Part shown: positions 17,877 through 26,258 of the stretch, in pieces
Layout of the letters: each line of letters opens with the position of its first letter
Position numbering within the stretch: position 1 is the first letter of the stretch
NCBI GenBank assembly: GCA_900544715.1
Contig: UQWL01000003.1
Span: 62,001-126,000 of the forward strand
Source: an uncultured Oscillospiraceae bacterium
GTDB lineage: Bacteria; Bacillota; Clostridia; Oscillospirales; Acutalibacteraceae
Direction of reading: 5' to 3'
Length of the DNA stretch: 64,000 nucleotides
Program-made: the position numbers and the translations under genes
Notes under the pieces: model-generated
What the model was told of the DNA's origin: nothing
The model's input: only the letters and a program-made list of their open reading frames with translations
Database searches by the model: none

Positions 17877-17902
17877 CATATGCGGGTGGGAACCCGCATA
17901 TG
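17877..17902 (+). other. Perfect 11-bp leader hairpin of the same operon
   Basis: CATATGCGGGT and its exact complement around a GGGA loop. Only TTTCG follows, so it is a poor terminator. It could stabilise the mRNA 5' end or be a binding site. Confidence 0.6.
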
Positions 17903-17917
17903 TTTCGATAGTAATAG

Positions 17918-17933
17918 AATGAGCACTCACTCG
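17918..17933. promoter_or_regulatory. Candidate TetR/FadR-like operator
   Basis: GAATGAGCACTCACTC is an imperfect dyad (six of eight base pairs symmetric) that resembles the TGAATGAATANTCATTCA boxes of FadR-like TetR regulators of lipid genes. It lies between promoter and start codon, in a position suited to a roadblock. A TetR gene follows the operon at 23134. Confidence 0.45.
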
Positions 17934-17951
17934 AAAAAGGAGGAAGGTACC

Positions 17952-18719
17952 TTGTTAACAACGACCGACACCAAAACCATGGCGTACATCAATCTGTTCG
18001 GCGTTCTCGGCACGCTGGAGAATTTGTGTGCGCTGGATCCCAACGCTGGTGCGCTCCTGACCAACAAAAAGCCCCTTTCGATCGGCTTTGAGGTTAAGGG
18101 AGGCCCCGCCGCCACGATCACCTTCAAAAACGGGCGCTGCAGGATGGAGGAAGGCGTTGAAAAATGCGACGTAAAGCTTCCCTTCAGCTCCTGTGAGAAG
18201 TTCAACGGCCTGCTTGACGGCACGACGACGCCGATCCCATCCAAGGGCTTCGCGCATCTGAAATTCCTACTCAAGAGCTTTGTGCCGCTGACCGATCTGC
18301 TGGCAAAGTACCTGCGCCCGGAGCCGGAGGACATGAAGGACCCGGAATTCCGCGCCATCAGCACACGCCTGACGCTCTATACTGCGGCGGTTGCCATTTC
18401 TCAGGTGGCCAACCACGATAAGAGCGGCGTTTTCAGCACGGGCCTGATCCCGGATGGCGACATCGCCATGAACGTAAACGGCGATATCGGCGTGACGCTG
18501 CGCGTGCGCAACCACCACATGGTTACGATCAAAGACCGCTGCGACAAGCCGCGTGCGGCCATGACCTTTGGCAGCCTTGAAATTGCGGGCCAGCTCCTGC
18601 GTGGCGAAGTTAGCGCCATGGGCTGCATCTGCGATGGTTCTATCGCCATGAGCGGTATGGTAAACATGATCGATAACGTCAACCGGATTTTGGACCGTGT
18701 GTCCATCTATTTGGCGTAA
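17952..18719 (+). CDS. SCP2-like lipid-binding protein A, first gene of the operon
   Basis: 255 residues from the TTG at 17952, which has AGGAGG eight bases upstream; the ATG at 17880 lies inside the leader hairpin and has no ribosome site. SIGFEVKGGPAATITFKNG and the later LLDGTTTPIPSKGFAHLKFL resemble the SCP2 sterol-carrier fold: a beta strand pair, then the helix-bounded pocket. The C-terminal part (AMTFGSLEIAGQLLRGEV and MVNMIDNVNRIL) looks like a second, similar half. There is no signal peptide or membrane helix, so it is cytosolic. It appears distantly paralogous to the last gene of the operon (22029). I would expect it to hold a hydrophobic ligand, but assignment to SCP2 is by eye and no catalytic residues are evident. 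Confidence 0.6.
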   Translation: MLTTTDTKTMAYINLFGVLGTLENLCALDPNAGALLTNKKPLSIGFEVKGGPAATITFKNGRCRMEEGVEKCDVKLPFSSCEKFNGLLDGTTTPIPSKGFAHLKFLLKSFVPLTDLLAKYLRPEPEDMKDPEFRAISTRLTLYTAAVAISQVANHDKSGVFSTGLIPDGDIAMNVNGDIGVTLRVRNHHMVTIKDRCDKPRAAMTFGSLEIAGQLLRGEVSAMGCICDGSIAMSGMVNMIDNVNRILDRVSIYLA

Positions 18720-18736
18720 CTCAGGAGGTGACAGGA

Positions 18737-19999
18737 ATGAGCTTTAAAGTAAATACTTATGAAAAAAGCCGCGCTGCTTTTGACCGCGCGCTGAAAGTCA
18801 TCCCGTCGGGCATTTATGGCCATCAGGGCCCGTCCGAGGGCTGCTATATCCCCAATAACGCTTTCCCGCTGTATTCCTCCCATGCGAAGGGCTCGCATTT
18901 TTGGGATGAGGACGGCAACGATTATATCGACTACATGTGCGGTTACGGCCCTAACGTGTTGGGCTACTGTGATGAGGATGTCGATAAGGCGGCGCTCGCA
19001 CAGCTTAAAAAAGAAAACTGCGTGACGATCCCCTCTTCGATCATGGTTGATTTCGCGGAGTTGCTGGTTGATACGGTCGCATCTGCAGACTGGGCATTCT
19101 TTGCCAAAAACGGTAACGATGTAACTTCTCTTGCCGTTATGACGGCCCGCGCTGCGACACACCGCAAGAAGATCGTGTTCTTCAACGGATATTATCACGG
19201 CGTATCTCCATGGACCCAGAAGCTCGATTATTCCGGCGTGTTGGAAGAAGAGGTCTGCAACAATCTTTATGTCGACTTCAATGATTATCCCGCGCTGGAG
19301 AAACTGTTCTCCGATTACAAGGGCGAGATCGCCGGCCTGATTGCCCAGCCTTATATGCATGGCAACTTTGCCGACAACTTTTTCCCGGATGAGGGCTATT
19401 GGCAGAAGGTGCGCAAGCTCTGCGACGACAACGGCGTTGTGCTCATCATCGATGACGTGCGCGCGGGCTTCCGTATGGATCTTGCCGGTTCTGACCATTA
19501 TTTCGGGTTCAAGGCGGATCTCATCTGCTTCTGCAAGGCGCTGGCCAACGGCTACAACGTTTCCGCCCTGTGCGGGCGCGAGTCCCTCAAGGATGTCGTC
19601 AGCGGCATCACCTTCACGGGCAGCTATTGGATGAGCGCCGTGCCGTTTGCGGCCGGTATCGCCTGCATCAATAAGATGAAAAAGCTCAACACGCCCAAGC
19701 TCTTCGACGAGCTCGGCCGCGAGCTGACGACTGGCCTTGTCAAGGCCGGCCAGGAGCACGGCTTCCATCTGATCGCATCCGGTATGCCGTCCCTGTTCTA
19801 TCTGCGCATTGCGGACGATGATTCCCTGATGCTGCATCAGGAGTGGGTTGCCGACATGGTTCGCCGCGGCATCTTTATCACCTCCCACCACAACCATTTC
19901 ATCAACGCCTCTCTGACGCATGAGGACATCAACCATACGATCGAAGTGGCGGAGGAGTGCTTCAAGATCCTGCGCAAGAACCACCCTGAGATCGGCTAA
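18737..19999 (+). CDS. Class III PLP-dependent aminotransferase, HemL-like
   Basis: 420 residues, start ATG at 18737 with AGGAGG eight bases upstream. The fold-type I features are all present: GSHFWDEDGNDYIDYMCGYG near residue 55, FAKNGNDVTSLAVMTARA (cofactor phosphate region), GYYHG (ring stacking), IIDDVRAGFRMDL (the Asp that contacts the pyridine nitrogen) and CFCKALANGYNVSALCG, in which Lys forms the Schiff base. The sequence resembles glutamate-1-semialdehyde aminomutase and sugar or ketone aminotransferases. No other haem gene is near, so a haem role is unlikely. It is followed by split transketolase genes, suggesting that it aminates a product of, or prepares a substrate for, ketol transfer. 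The true substrate is unknown. Confidence 0.85.
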   Translation: MSFKVNTYEKSRAAFDRALKVIPSGIYGHQGPSEGCYIPNNAFPLYSSHAKGSHFWDEDGNDYIDYMCGYGPNVLGYCDEDVDKAALAQLKKENCVTIPSSIMVDFAELLVDTVASADWAFFAKNGNDVTSLAVMTARAATHRKKIVFFNGYYHGVSPWTQKLDYSGVLEEEVCNNLYVDFNDYPALEKLFSDYKGEIAGLIAQPYMHGNFADNFFPDEGYWQKVRKLCDDNGVVLIIDDVRAGFRMDLAGSDHYFGFKADLICFCKALANGYNVSALCGRESLKDVVSGITFTGSYWMSAVPFAAGIACINKMKKLNTPKLFDELGRELTTGLVKAGQEHGFHLIASGMPSLFYLRIADDDSLMLHQEWVADMVRRGIFITSHHNHFINASLTHEDINHTIEVAEECFKILRKNHPEIG

Positions 20000-20102
20000 C
20001 CAAAATGAATCGCCGGTTGCCTCTTCCAGGCGGCCGGTCAATGGCACACAACCGTGCAGAGCGCGGATATATAGAAACACGAAATAAAGGAGGAATTTCC
20101 AC

Positions 20103-20972
20103 ATGCCATTAACAAAGCAGGAGTGGCTTGATCTGGAGGCAAAGGCCAATCAGCTCAGGCACACAGCCTTGGATACCACCCTCATGGCGGGCAGCGGCCA
20201 TATCGGAGGCAGCCTGAGCTCGATGGATATCCTGACGGTGCTCTACTACAAGTACATGAATATCAAGAAGGACGATCCCACCTGGGAGGACCGCGATCGC
20301 TTCATCCTGTCCAAGGGTCACATTGGCATCGGCTATGCCGGCCTTCTGTGCGACTTGGGCTGGAATGATCCGGAGCAGCTCAAAACCTTTAACCTGACGA
20401 ACTCCAAGATGGGCGTCCATCTGGATTCCAACAAGGTTGTAGGCGTAGACGCCTCCACGGGCTCCTTGGGCCATGGCCTTTCCATCGCCGTCGGCACGGC
20501 GCTGGCCGCCCGCGTCCAGAAGAAATCCTACATCACCTATTGCCTGCTGGGCGACGGCGAGTGCGACGAAGGTTCCAACTGGGAAGCCGCTATGTCCGCC
20601 GGCCAGTTCAACACCACGAACATGATCGCCTTTGTTGACCGCAACCGCCTTGAAATGGATGGCCCGACGGAAGATGAGATGAAGCTCGAGCCCTTTGCGG
20701 ATAAGTGGGCGGCTTTCGGCTTTGACGTGAAGGAAATTGACGGCCACAACTTTAAGGAGCTGTGCGATGCGATCGACTATGCGCTCGCGGCGACGGAAAA
20801 GCCCGTGATGATTATCTGCAACACCGTTAAGGGCTGCGGCATTGATTTCATGGAGAATGATTTCAAATGGCATTACGGCGCGATTGATCAGGATCTGCAC
20901 GATAAGGCTGCCAAGAGCCTGGATGCCTATTATAAGAAGCGCGTAGAGCGCGTTGAGAAGGAGGCGAAGTAA
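20103..20972 (+). CDS. Transketolase-like enzyme, N-terminal (ThDP pyrophosphate) subunit
   Basis: 289 residues, the first half of a transketolase. SGHIGGSLSSMDIL replaces the usual SGHPGG; FILSKGHIGIGYAGLL follows. The thiamine-diphosphate motif is GDGECDEGSNWEAAM with the metal-binding Asn after about 28 residues in the segment FVDRNRLEMDG. AAAGGAGG precedes the start. The next gene, two bases downstream, is the C-terminal half, so the two form one enzyme. Split transketolases of this kind handle non-standard sugars or ketols in several pathways (for example apiose and sulfo-sugar breakdown) as well as pentose phosphates. Here the partners are an aminotransferase and SCP2-like proteins, an unfamiliar combination. 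Confidence 0.92.
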   Translation: MPLTKQEWLDLEAKANQLRHTALDTTLMAGSGHIGGSLSSMDILTVLYYKYMNIKKDDPTWEDRDRFILSKGHIGIGYAGLLCDLGWNDPEQLKTFNLTNSKMGVHLDSNKVVGVDASTGSLGHGLSIAVGTALAARVQKKSYITYCLLGDGECDEGSNWEAAMSAGQFNTTNMIAFVDRNRLEMDGPTEDEMKLEPFADKWAAFGFDVKEIDGHNFKELCDAIDYALAATEKPVMIICNTVKGCGIDFMENDFKWHYGAIDQDLHDKAAKSLDAYYKKRVERVEKEAK

Positions 20973-20974
20973 CC

Positions 20975-21985
20975 ATGGCAGGAGGACTTGTTTATACAGC
21001 AGTCGGCTCTGAAGCGATGGCGACTGCAGAATACTACGGCAAGGCAATGTGCGATCTCGGAAAAGAGCATCCCGAAATCGTCGCTCTGACGGCTGACCTT
21101 GCCGGTTCCACGAAGATCGGCGTATTCCGTAAGGAGTTCCCGGATCGTTTCTTCAACGTCGGCATTGCGGAGCAGAATATGTTCGGCATCGCCGCCGGTA
21201 TGGCGAAGGCGGGCCTGGTTCCCTTCGTTTCCACAATGTCCGCGTTTGCAACCATGCGCGTTGCCGATCAAATCCATGCGGATATCTGCTATCAAAATGT
21301 TAACGTGAAGATCATCGGCAGCCATGCCGGTACTTCCTTCGGCCAGGCGGGCTCCACCCATCACGCGATCGTGGATATGGGCTGCCTGCTGACCTTCCCG
21401 AACATGACCTATCTCTGCCCGGCGGACGGCATGGAAACCGTCAACGCAATCCGCGCCGCCTATGAAACGCCCGGCCCGGTCTATATCCGCATTAACCGCG
21501 GCTTTGACCGCCTGCTGTATGATGATACAGAGTATGGCTTTGAGCTCGGCAAGGCGCATACCGTCCATGAGGGCACAGATCTGACTGTCATCGCATGCGG
21601 CTCCTGCGTGTATCAGGCGCTGCAGGCGGCCAAGGCGCTGGAGGCTTCCGATGGCTTGAAGATCCGTGTGCTTGATATGCACACGCTCAAACCCCTCGAC
21701 GTAGAAGCGGTGCAGAAGGCAATCGTTGATACCCGCCGCATTATCACAGCGGAGGATCACAGCGTAATCAACGGCCTGGGCAGCCAGGTGGCGAGCGTCA
21801 TCGCCGATTTCGGCAAGGGCTGCGCCTTTAAGAAGCTCGGCCATCAGGACAAATTTGCGCCGATCGGCCTGCATGAGGATATTATGTCCATGGTCGGCAT
21901 TGACGCCAACGGCATTATGGATGCGATCCGTGAAGTTATGCATAAGGACTTTGAAGAGGATGATTCCTGGGATGACGAGGTATAA
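20975..21985 (+). CDS. Transketolase-like enzyme, C-terminal (pyrimidine and C) subunit
   Basis: 336 residues. The pyrimidine-binding domain carries FFNVGIAEQNMFGIAAGMA, in which Glu activates the thiamine ring, and continues with PFVSTMSAFATMRVADQI. Residues 200-336 form the transketolase C-terminal domain (DLTVIACGSCVYQALQAAKA, then ITAEDHSVINGLGSQVA). The start follows the N-terminal subunit stop by two bases, indicating coupled translation and a fixed subunit ratio. It would transfer a two-carbon ketol unit between a ketose-like donor and an aldehyde acceptor. The acceptor-binding residues cannot be assigned by eye, so the substrate is open. Confidence 0.92.
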   Translation: MAGGLVYTAVGSEAMATAEYYGKAMCDLGKEHPEIVALTADLAGSTKIGVFRKEFPDRFFNVGIAEQNMFGIAAGMAKAGLVPFVSTMSAFATMRVADQIHADICYQNVNVKIIGSHAGTSFGQAGSTHHAIVDMGCLLTFPNMTYLCPADGMETVNAIRAAYETPGPVYIRINRGFDRLLYDDTEYGFELGKAHTVHEGTDLTVIACGSCVYQALQAAKALEASDGLKIRVLDMHTLKPLDVEAVQKAIVDTRRIITAEDHSVINGLGSQVASVIADFGKGCAFKKLGHQDKFAPIGLHEDIMSMVGIDANGIMDAIREVMHKDFEEDDSWDDEV

Positions 21986-22028
21986 GGTTTGAAGGTTTTT
22001 TCAAACCGCGGAAAGGATGATTGTATCA

Positions 22029-22841
22029 ATGGCAATTACGAAAGATGATTTGTATTCCAGCAAAATCTTCCTGAACGCCGCGCTGCCTCTTGCAAAAGTC
22101 ATCGCCATGGATATCCCGAAGCTGGGCGATAAATTTAAAAAGACGCACGCTGTCATTCAGGTTAGTGCCCTGGATCCGGACAGCCCGGAGGGAAAGGTTG
22201 GCACCCACTTCGTCATCAACAGCGGCGAATGGCTTGTTCATGCCGGCCGGTTGACGAGAAACCCCCATATCGAGCTGGAATTCCAGAGCATTCCCGCACT
22301 GAATAAGTTTTTCAAGGGCCAGATGGGGCCGGATTGTATTCCAAAATTCCATCTGAAGGTGAAATATGTGCCGGATTTGATCTCCTTTGTAATGGTGCTT
22401 CTGAAAATGTCGAAGCTGCTTGGTGCGACGGAAGCGCCGGAGGACGAGGAGACGAAAAAGCTGATGGTCAAGTGCTTCTTCTACCTGGTTACGAGCGGTA
22501 TCAGCCAGCTCAATAAAGCCGGGCATGAGGAAATTCATCAGTGGGCGCTGCAGAGCCCGGACCGTGTTTATGCCATCGGCGTGGACGGCCATCCGGATGT
22601 GTCTGCATACATCCGCATTAAGGCGGGTAATTCGAAGGCTGGCCGCGGAACCTATAAGCGTTCCCTGCCGTTCTTCAACATGCGGTTCCCGACCTATGAT
22701 GATGCGTTAGGGATCCTGCTCGGCACGGCTGACATGCTGGATTCCCTGAAGGCTGGCAAGCTCATTCTGGACGGTGCGCCGGAATTTGCAGGCCAGATCG
22801 GCAACTTCATGTTTGCAGTCGCCGACTACGCAAAGGGCTAA
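22029..22841 (+). CDS. SCP2-like lipid-binding protein B, last gene of the operon
   Basis: 270 residues from the ATG at 22029; the ATG at 22017 touches the AAAGGA site. The middle part (PHIELEFQSIPALNKFFKGQ, then CIPKFHLKVKYVPDL) has the same strand-helix-strand pattern as the first gene of the operon and as SCP2 pockets. A later stretch reads YIRIKAGNSKAGRGTYKRS, and the C terminus has DDALGILLGTADMLDSLKAG, again SCP2-like, followed by LILDGAPEFAGQIGNFMF. It is soluble with no signal peptide. The paired paralogues at the two ends of the operon could form a heteromeric carrier or scaffold for a hydrophobic substrate. The function is unproven. Confidence 0.58.
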   Translation: MAITKDDLYSSKIFLNAALPLAKVIAMDIPKLGDKFKKTHAVIQVSALDPDSPEGKVGTHFVINSGEWLVHAGRLTRNPHIELEFQSIPALNKFFKGQMGPDCIPKFHLKVKYVPDLISFVMVLLKMSKLLGATEAPEDEETKKLMVKCFFYLVTSGISQLNKAGHEEIHQWALQSPDRVYAIGVDGHPDVSAYIRIKAGNSKAGRGTYKRSLPFFNMRFPTYDDALGILLGTADMLDSLKAGKLILDGAPEFAGQIGNFMFAVADYAKG

Positions 22842-22908
22842 GGGAGCGTAGAAATCGGGCGAGCCCGTTTTACACGGGAAAGATTCGCCGATCCTTCTCA
22901 CTCAGACG

Positions 22909-22950
22909 GCCCGCCCGCGTGGATTCCCCACGCGGGCGGGCATTCTTTCC
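22909..22950 (+). terminator. Terminator-like hairpin after the operon
   Basis: A perfect 14-bp GC-rich stem (GCCCGCCCGCGTGG with its complement, five-base loop) followed by ATTCTTTCC. The T-run is weak but the stem is very stable, so most transcripts should end before the TetR gene. Confidence 0.7.
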
Positions 22951-23133
22951 ATCAGGGCAGAAACAGAGCCGTTATTTCTGCCCGAAAGAATCTGCATTGG
23001 CCCGCGCGCGGCGCGGGATGCATTGTACTACAAGATGAAATTGCGGGAAATGTGATCTGCTTTGCCTGCCGCAGGCTAGAGAGCGGGCAGGTATCAGGCG
23101 ATTATCCCGCCAGCGGAACGGAGATAGGTTCCA

Positions 23134-23787
23134 ATGGAAAACAGCAGACGAAAAGAAAAACAAAACCCCTTTGAAACCACATCGCCTGCGCGCAGGCAGC
23201 GCATTTTTGAGGCCGCGATCCATGAATTTGCCACAAAAGGCTTTAACGCCGCCAACATCAATATCATCGCCCGCGCCGCCGGTGTGAGCATCGGTTCCAT
23301 GTATAGCTACTTTGCCTCTAAGGAAGATCTGTTTTTGCAAGTGATGGAGTATTGCCTGCAACGGATGTATCAACTTCTCTCAAAGGTCAACCGCGAGCAG
23401 GGCGTGGTGGAGACGTTCCGTGAGATGCTGTCGATCGCGCGTGATGCGGCGCGGCAGTATCCGGAGATGAATCAGATTTATCTGGACTGTTCTTCCCAAA
23501 GCCTGGTCAGCTTATCCGAACAGCTTTCGCGTGATGCGGAAGCGGTTACGGTGGAGCTATATGCCCAAATTCTTACGGAAGATCAGGAGAAAGGCCGGGT
23601 GCGTGATGATCTTGATATCGCGGTCACCGCTTTTATGCTCGATAATCTTGTGATGATGTATCAATTTTCCTTTGTGTCGAATTATTATATGGAGCGGAAA
23701 AAGCTTTTCCTCGGGGGCATGCTCTCCGATGATGAGGAAGAGGTTATTGATGCGATGGTGGATTTCGTCCGGCGTGCAGTAGAATAA
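23134..23787 (+). CDS. TetR/AcrR-family transcriptional regulator
   Basis: 217 residues. The N-terminal helix-turn-helix region reads RIFEAAIHEFATKGFNAANI followed by IARAAGVSIGSMYSYFASKE, a textbook TetR DNA-binding domain (residues ~20-70). The rest is an all-helical ligand domain with no recognisable specificity. A GGAG-type site precedes the ATG. It comes 290 bases after the SCP2/transketolase operon on the same strand, behind a terminator, and is the natural candidate to regulate it. A palindrome at 17918 with FadR-like spacing supports this. If so, the ligand may be an acyl or other hydrophobic compound. That is inference. Confidence 0.92.
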   Translation: MENSRRKEKQNPFETTSPARRQRIFEAAIHEFATKGFNAANINIIARAAGVSIGSMYSYFASKEDLFLQVMEYCLQRMYQLLSKVNREQGVVETFREMLSIARDAARQYPEMNQIYLDCSSQSLVSLSEQLSRDAEAVTVELYAQILTEDQEKGRVRDDLDIAVTAFMLDNLVMMYQFSFVSNYYMERKKLFLGGMLSDDEEEVIDAMVDFVRRAVE

Positions 23788-23809
23788 CTGATTTTAAAAT
23801 GAAAAAAAT

Positions 23810-23850
23810 ATGCCTGCGGAATCTTCTCTAATTCCGCAGGCATTTTAAAT
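23810..23850. terminator. Bidirectional terminator between tetR and the MATE gene
   Basis: A 13-bp stem (ATGCCTGCGGAAT and its complement, eight-base loop) with AAAAAAAT before and TTTTAAAT after, so it can serve both converging genes. Confidence 0.88.
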
Positions 23851-23976
23851 TTGAGTATTCAAAAAGACAGGCGTGCAGGAAGGAAACGCCACCATGCAAA
23901 AAGGGGCCGGTGAGCAGCCGCGTTAACAGTCCAATCCTTCCTTTTCGGATTTTTCGGCGGATAACATTTCCGCAGT

Positions 23977-25356
23977 TTACGATGCATTTCCAAGGGGCTT
24001 AATCTCCTTGCGGTAAATGTATCGGAAATAGATCAAGCACAGGGCGAGGGAAAACAGCTCCGCAAAAGGGAAGGCCCACCAGACTGCGTTCAGCCCGCTG
24101 AATCGGGCAAGCAGATAGGCGGTGGGCAGCAAAATCACCAGCTGGCGCACCACGGAGACGGAGAGGCTGAGCATACCGTGCCCCAGGGATTGGCACACAG
24201 AGAGCATGCAGATGCAGAAGCCTGCAAAAACAAAGCTGAGGCTGATGGTGCGCAGCGCGGGCACGCCGATTTGCTGCATGGTTTCAGAGGCGTTGAAGAT
24301 AGAGAGCAGCTTGTCCGGGATCAGCATAAAAACCGCAACGCCGATGAGCATGATCACCGTTGCATAGAGAATGCTCAGCTTAATGGTTTTCATCATACGA
24401 TCGGGCTTCCTTGCTCCGTAATTATAAGAGATGATCGGTACCATGCCGTTATTCAAGCCAAAGATCGGCATAAAAACAAAGCTTTGCAGTTTAAAATAAA
24501 CGCCGAACACGGCGGTTGCGGTGGAGGTAAAGGAGATCAGGATTTTGTTCATACCGAAGGTCATCACTGAGCCGATGGATGCCATAATGATCGACGGAAT
24601 GCCGACGGAGTAAATTTTACCGATCACCTTCGCGCTAGGCCGGAAGCCCTTCAGGTGGAGCGTAATTTCTTCATTTTTCTTGATATTGAAAACCAATGCG
24701 AGGACCGATGCCACAATCTGACCGATTACGGTGGCCAGCGCAGCGCCCGCGACGCCGAGCTTGGGAAAGCCCAAAAGGCCGAAAATCATGATGGGGTCCA
24801 AGATGATGTTGATGATGGCGCCCAGCCCCTGGGTGATCATCGTATAAAACGTGCGCCCGGTCGATTGCAGCAGCCGCTCGAATGTGAATTGCAGGAACAT
24901 ACCGAAGGAGCATACACAGCAGAGCATAAGGTAGACGGAGCCGCTTTCCACAATTTCCGGGTCAGTCGTTTGCAGAAGGAAGAAAGGCTTGGAAAATAAA
25001 ACACCGACAACCGCAAAGAGCAAATAGCTGAGCACAGCGAGAAAAACGCCATTTTCCGCCGTTTTATCGGCAAGATCAAAATTCTTTTCCCCCAAGCTTT
25101 TGGAAAGCAGCGCATTGATGCCGACGCCTGTGCCTGTGCCGACCGCGATCATCAGGCTCTGGACGGGGAAGGCAAGGGAAACGGCGGTCAGCGCGTTTTC
25201 ACTCAGCTGGGCGACGAACATACTATCTACAATATTGTAAAGCGCCTGCACCAGCATGGAAACGACCATGGGGAGAGACATCGTAATCAGCAGGCGGTTG
25301 ATGGGCATGACGCCCATTTTATTTTCAGCGGGGCGTTGTGCCGTTGTTTCATTCAT
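23977..25356 (-). CDS. MATE-family efflux transporter
   Basis: 459 residues with twelve predicted helices in two similar halves. PMVVSMLVQALYNIVDSMFV in the first helix and the matching segment in the second half (QSFVFMPIFGLNNGMVPIIS) are characteristic of the DinF/NorM-like MATE proteins of Clostridia. It would export cationic drugs or metabolites using a sodium or proton gradient. Its ATG overlaps the stop of the upstream cytidylate-kinase-like gene by four bases, so the two are translationally coupled; this pairing is peculiar and gives no clear hint to substrate. A second MATE gene lies at 34.9 kb. Confidence 0.93.
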   Translation of the reverse strand: MNETTAQRPAENKMGVMPINRLLITMSLPMVVSMLVQALYNIVDSMFVAQLSENALTAVSLAFPVQSLMIAVGTGTGVGINALLSKSLGEKNFDLADKTAENGVFLAVLSYLLFAVVGVLFSKPFFLLQTTDPEIVESGSVYLMLCCVCSFGMFLQFTFERLLQSTGRTFYTMITQGLGAIINIILDPIMIFGLLGFPKLGVAGAALATVIGQIVASVLALVFNIKKNEEITLHLKGFRPSAKVIGKIYSVGIPSIIMASIGSVMTFGMNKILISFTSTATAVFGVYFKLQSFVFMPIFGLNNGMVPIISYNYGARKPDRMMKTIKLSILYATVIMLIGVAVFMLIPDKLLSIFNASETMQQIGVPALRTISLSFVFAGFCICMLSVCQSLGHGMLSLSVSVVRQLVILLPTAYLLARFSGLNAVWWAFPFAELFSLALCLIYFRYIYRKEIKPLGNAS

Positions 25357-25946
25357 AGAGCGCCCTCCTTGTTATGGATCAGATCCAGCAAGACGCCTAC
25401 GGCGCCCTCTATGCCGATGAAGCTGCTGTTGAGTGTGAGATCATAATCCTGGCATTTTCCCCAATGGCCGGTGGAAAAGTAGTTATAGTAGGCGGCGCGG
25501 GCTTTATCGTGCTTGAGCACACAGGCCTGCACTTCATCCGCAGGGATGCCGTACTCCTCTTTTGCGCGGCGGATTCGGTCCGCCATAGGCGCATGGATAA
25601 AAACGCGCAGGCAGTTTTTTTGCTCACGCAGCACATAGTTGGCGCACCTGCCCACGATCACACAGGGTCCTTCTGCCGCAACGCGCTTGATCACATCGGC
25701 TTCCGCGATAAAAACCTGGTCGGATACCGGCAAGTTCCGGCTGCTGAAGGAGAGGTTGTATAAGAAGCTTGAGGTGCGGTGCTGCTCTGCTTCCTGGATG
25801 AATTCTTCCGAAAGGCCAGTCTCTTTCGCGGCGATTTCAATGAGCTTTTTATCGTAAAAGGGGATTTGCAATGCGCCTGCAAGCGCTTTGGCGATTTTGC
25901 TTCCGCCGGATCCGTATTCCCTTCCGATGGTGATGATATCAGGCAT
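25353..25946 (-). CDS. Cytidylate-kinase-like family protein
   Basis: 197 residues. The start MPDIITIGREYGSGGSKIAK contains a P-loop-like GREYGSGG, and the protein continues with IPFYDKKLIEIAAKETGLSE, both diagnostic of the cytidylate-kinase-like family common in Clostridia and distinct from Cmk itself. VIVGRCANYVLRE and DRIRRAKEEYGI follow. A good AAAGGAGG lies before the ATG at 25946. The substrate of the family is not established; a nucleotide or small-molecule kinase is expected. It is translationally coupled to the MATE transporter (four-base overlap). Confidence 0.88.
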   Translation of the reverse strand: MPDIITIGREYGSGGSKIAKALAGALQIPFYDKKLIEIAAKETGLSEEFIQEAEQHRTSSFLYNLSFSSRNLPVSDQVFIAEADVIKRVAAEGPCVIVGRCANYVLREQKNCLRVFIHAPMADRIRRAKEEYGIPADEVQACVLKHDKARAAYYNYFSTGHWGKCQDYDLTLNSSFIGIEGAVGVLLDLIHNKEGAL

Positions 25947-26106
25947 TTGATTTCCTCCTTTGATACAATGCTGAGATTTCGTGTAAAAGAGAAATTTTTC
26001 TGTCAAGAGTCATGGTGTGAATAAATTGATCAGCATATTGATGATGATGAATTCAAGCAGGCCGTTAACCGGATCTTTTGTCAGTTTCCATACAAAGAGA
26101 CAATTG

Positions 26107-26140
26107 GAAAAGGCAATGCGGAAAAACGCTCCGCATTGCC
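26107..26140 (-). terminator. Terminator of the membrane-protein gene at 26255
   Basis: An 11-bp stem (GGCAATGCGGA with its complement) whose minus-strand continuation is TTTTCC. It ends transcription coming from the glnS-side genes before the kinase-like gene. Confidence 0.7.
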
Positions 26141-26176
26141 CGGCTGCTTTCGCTTTTCGTGTGTTTCTTATAAAGT

Positions 26177-26258
26177 CAAAACAAAGCTTGCTGTGACCAC
26201 ACAAAACAAAGAGATATACACTGCTCAGGAGAGTATGCGGCTACCGGCTATTTTTTAT
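26177..26258 (+). repeat. Copy B of the 82-bp dispersed element
   Basis: Gapless partner of 3588-3669. Here it points opposite to the flanking genes and overlaps the last four bases of the gene ending at 26255. In copy A the element points with the flanking genes, so it is not a conserved leader of one gene type. The rest of the 25947-26254 gap holds a terminator and no gene. Confidence 0.65.

Noticed and set aside
18737..19999. Haem synthesis HemL
   Set aside because: Similarity is at class III level only; no haem genes are near and the operon partners are transketolase and SCP2-like proteins.
20103..21985. Sulfo-transketolase or apiose catabolic pathway
   Set aside because: None of the accompanying isomerase, kinase, reductase or transporter genes of those pathways is present.
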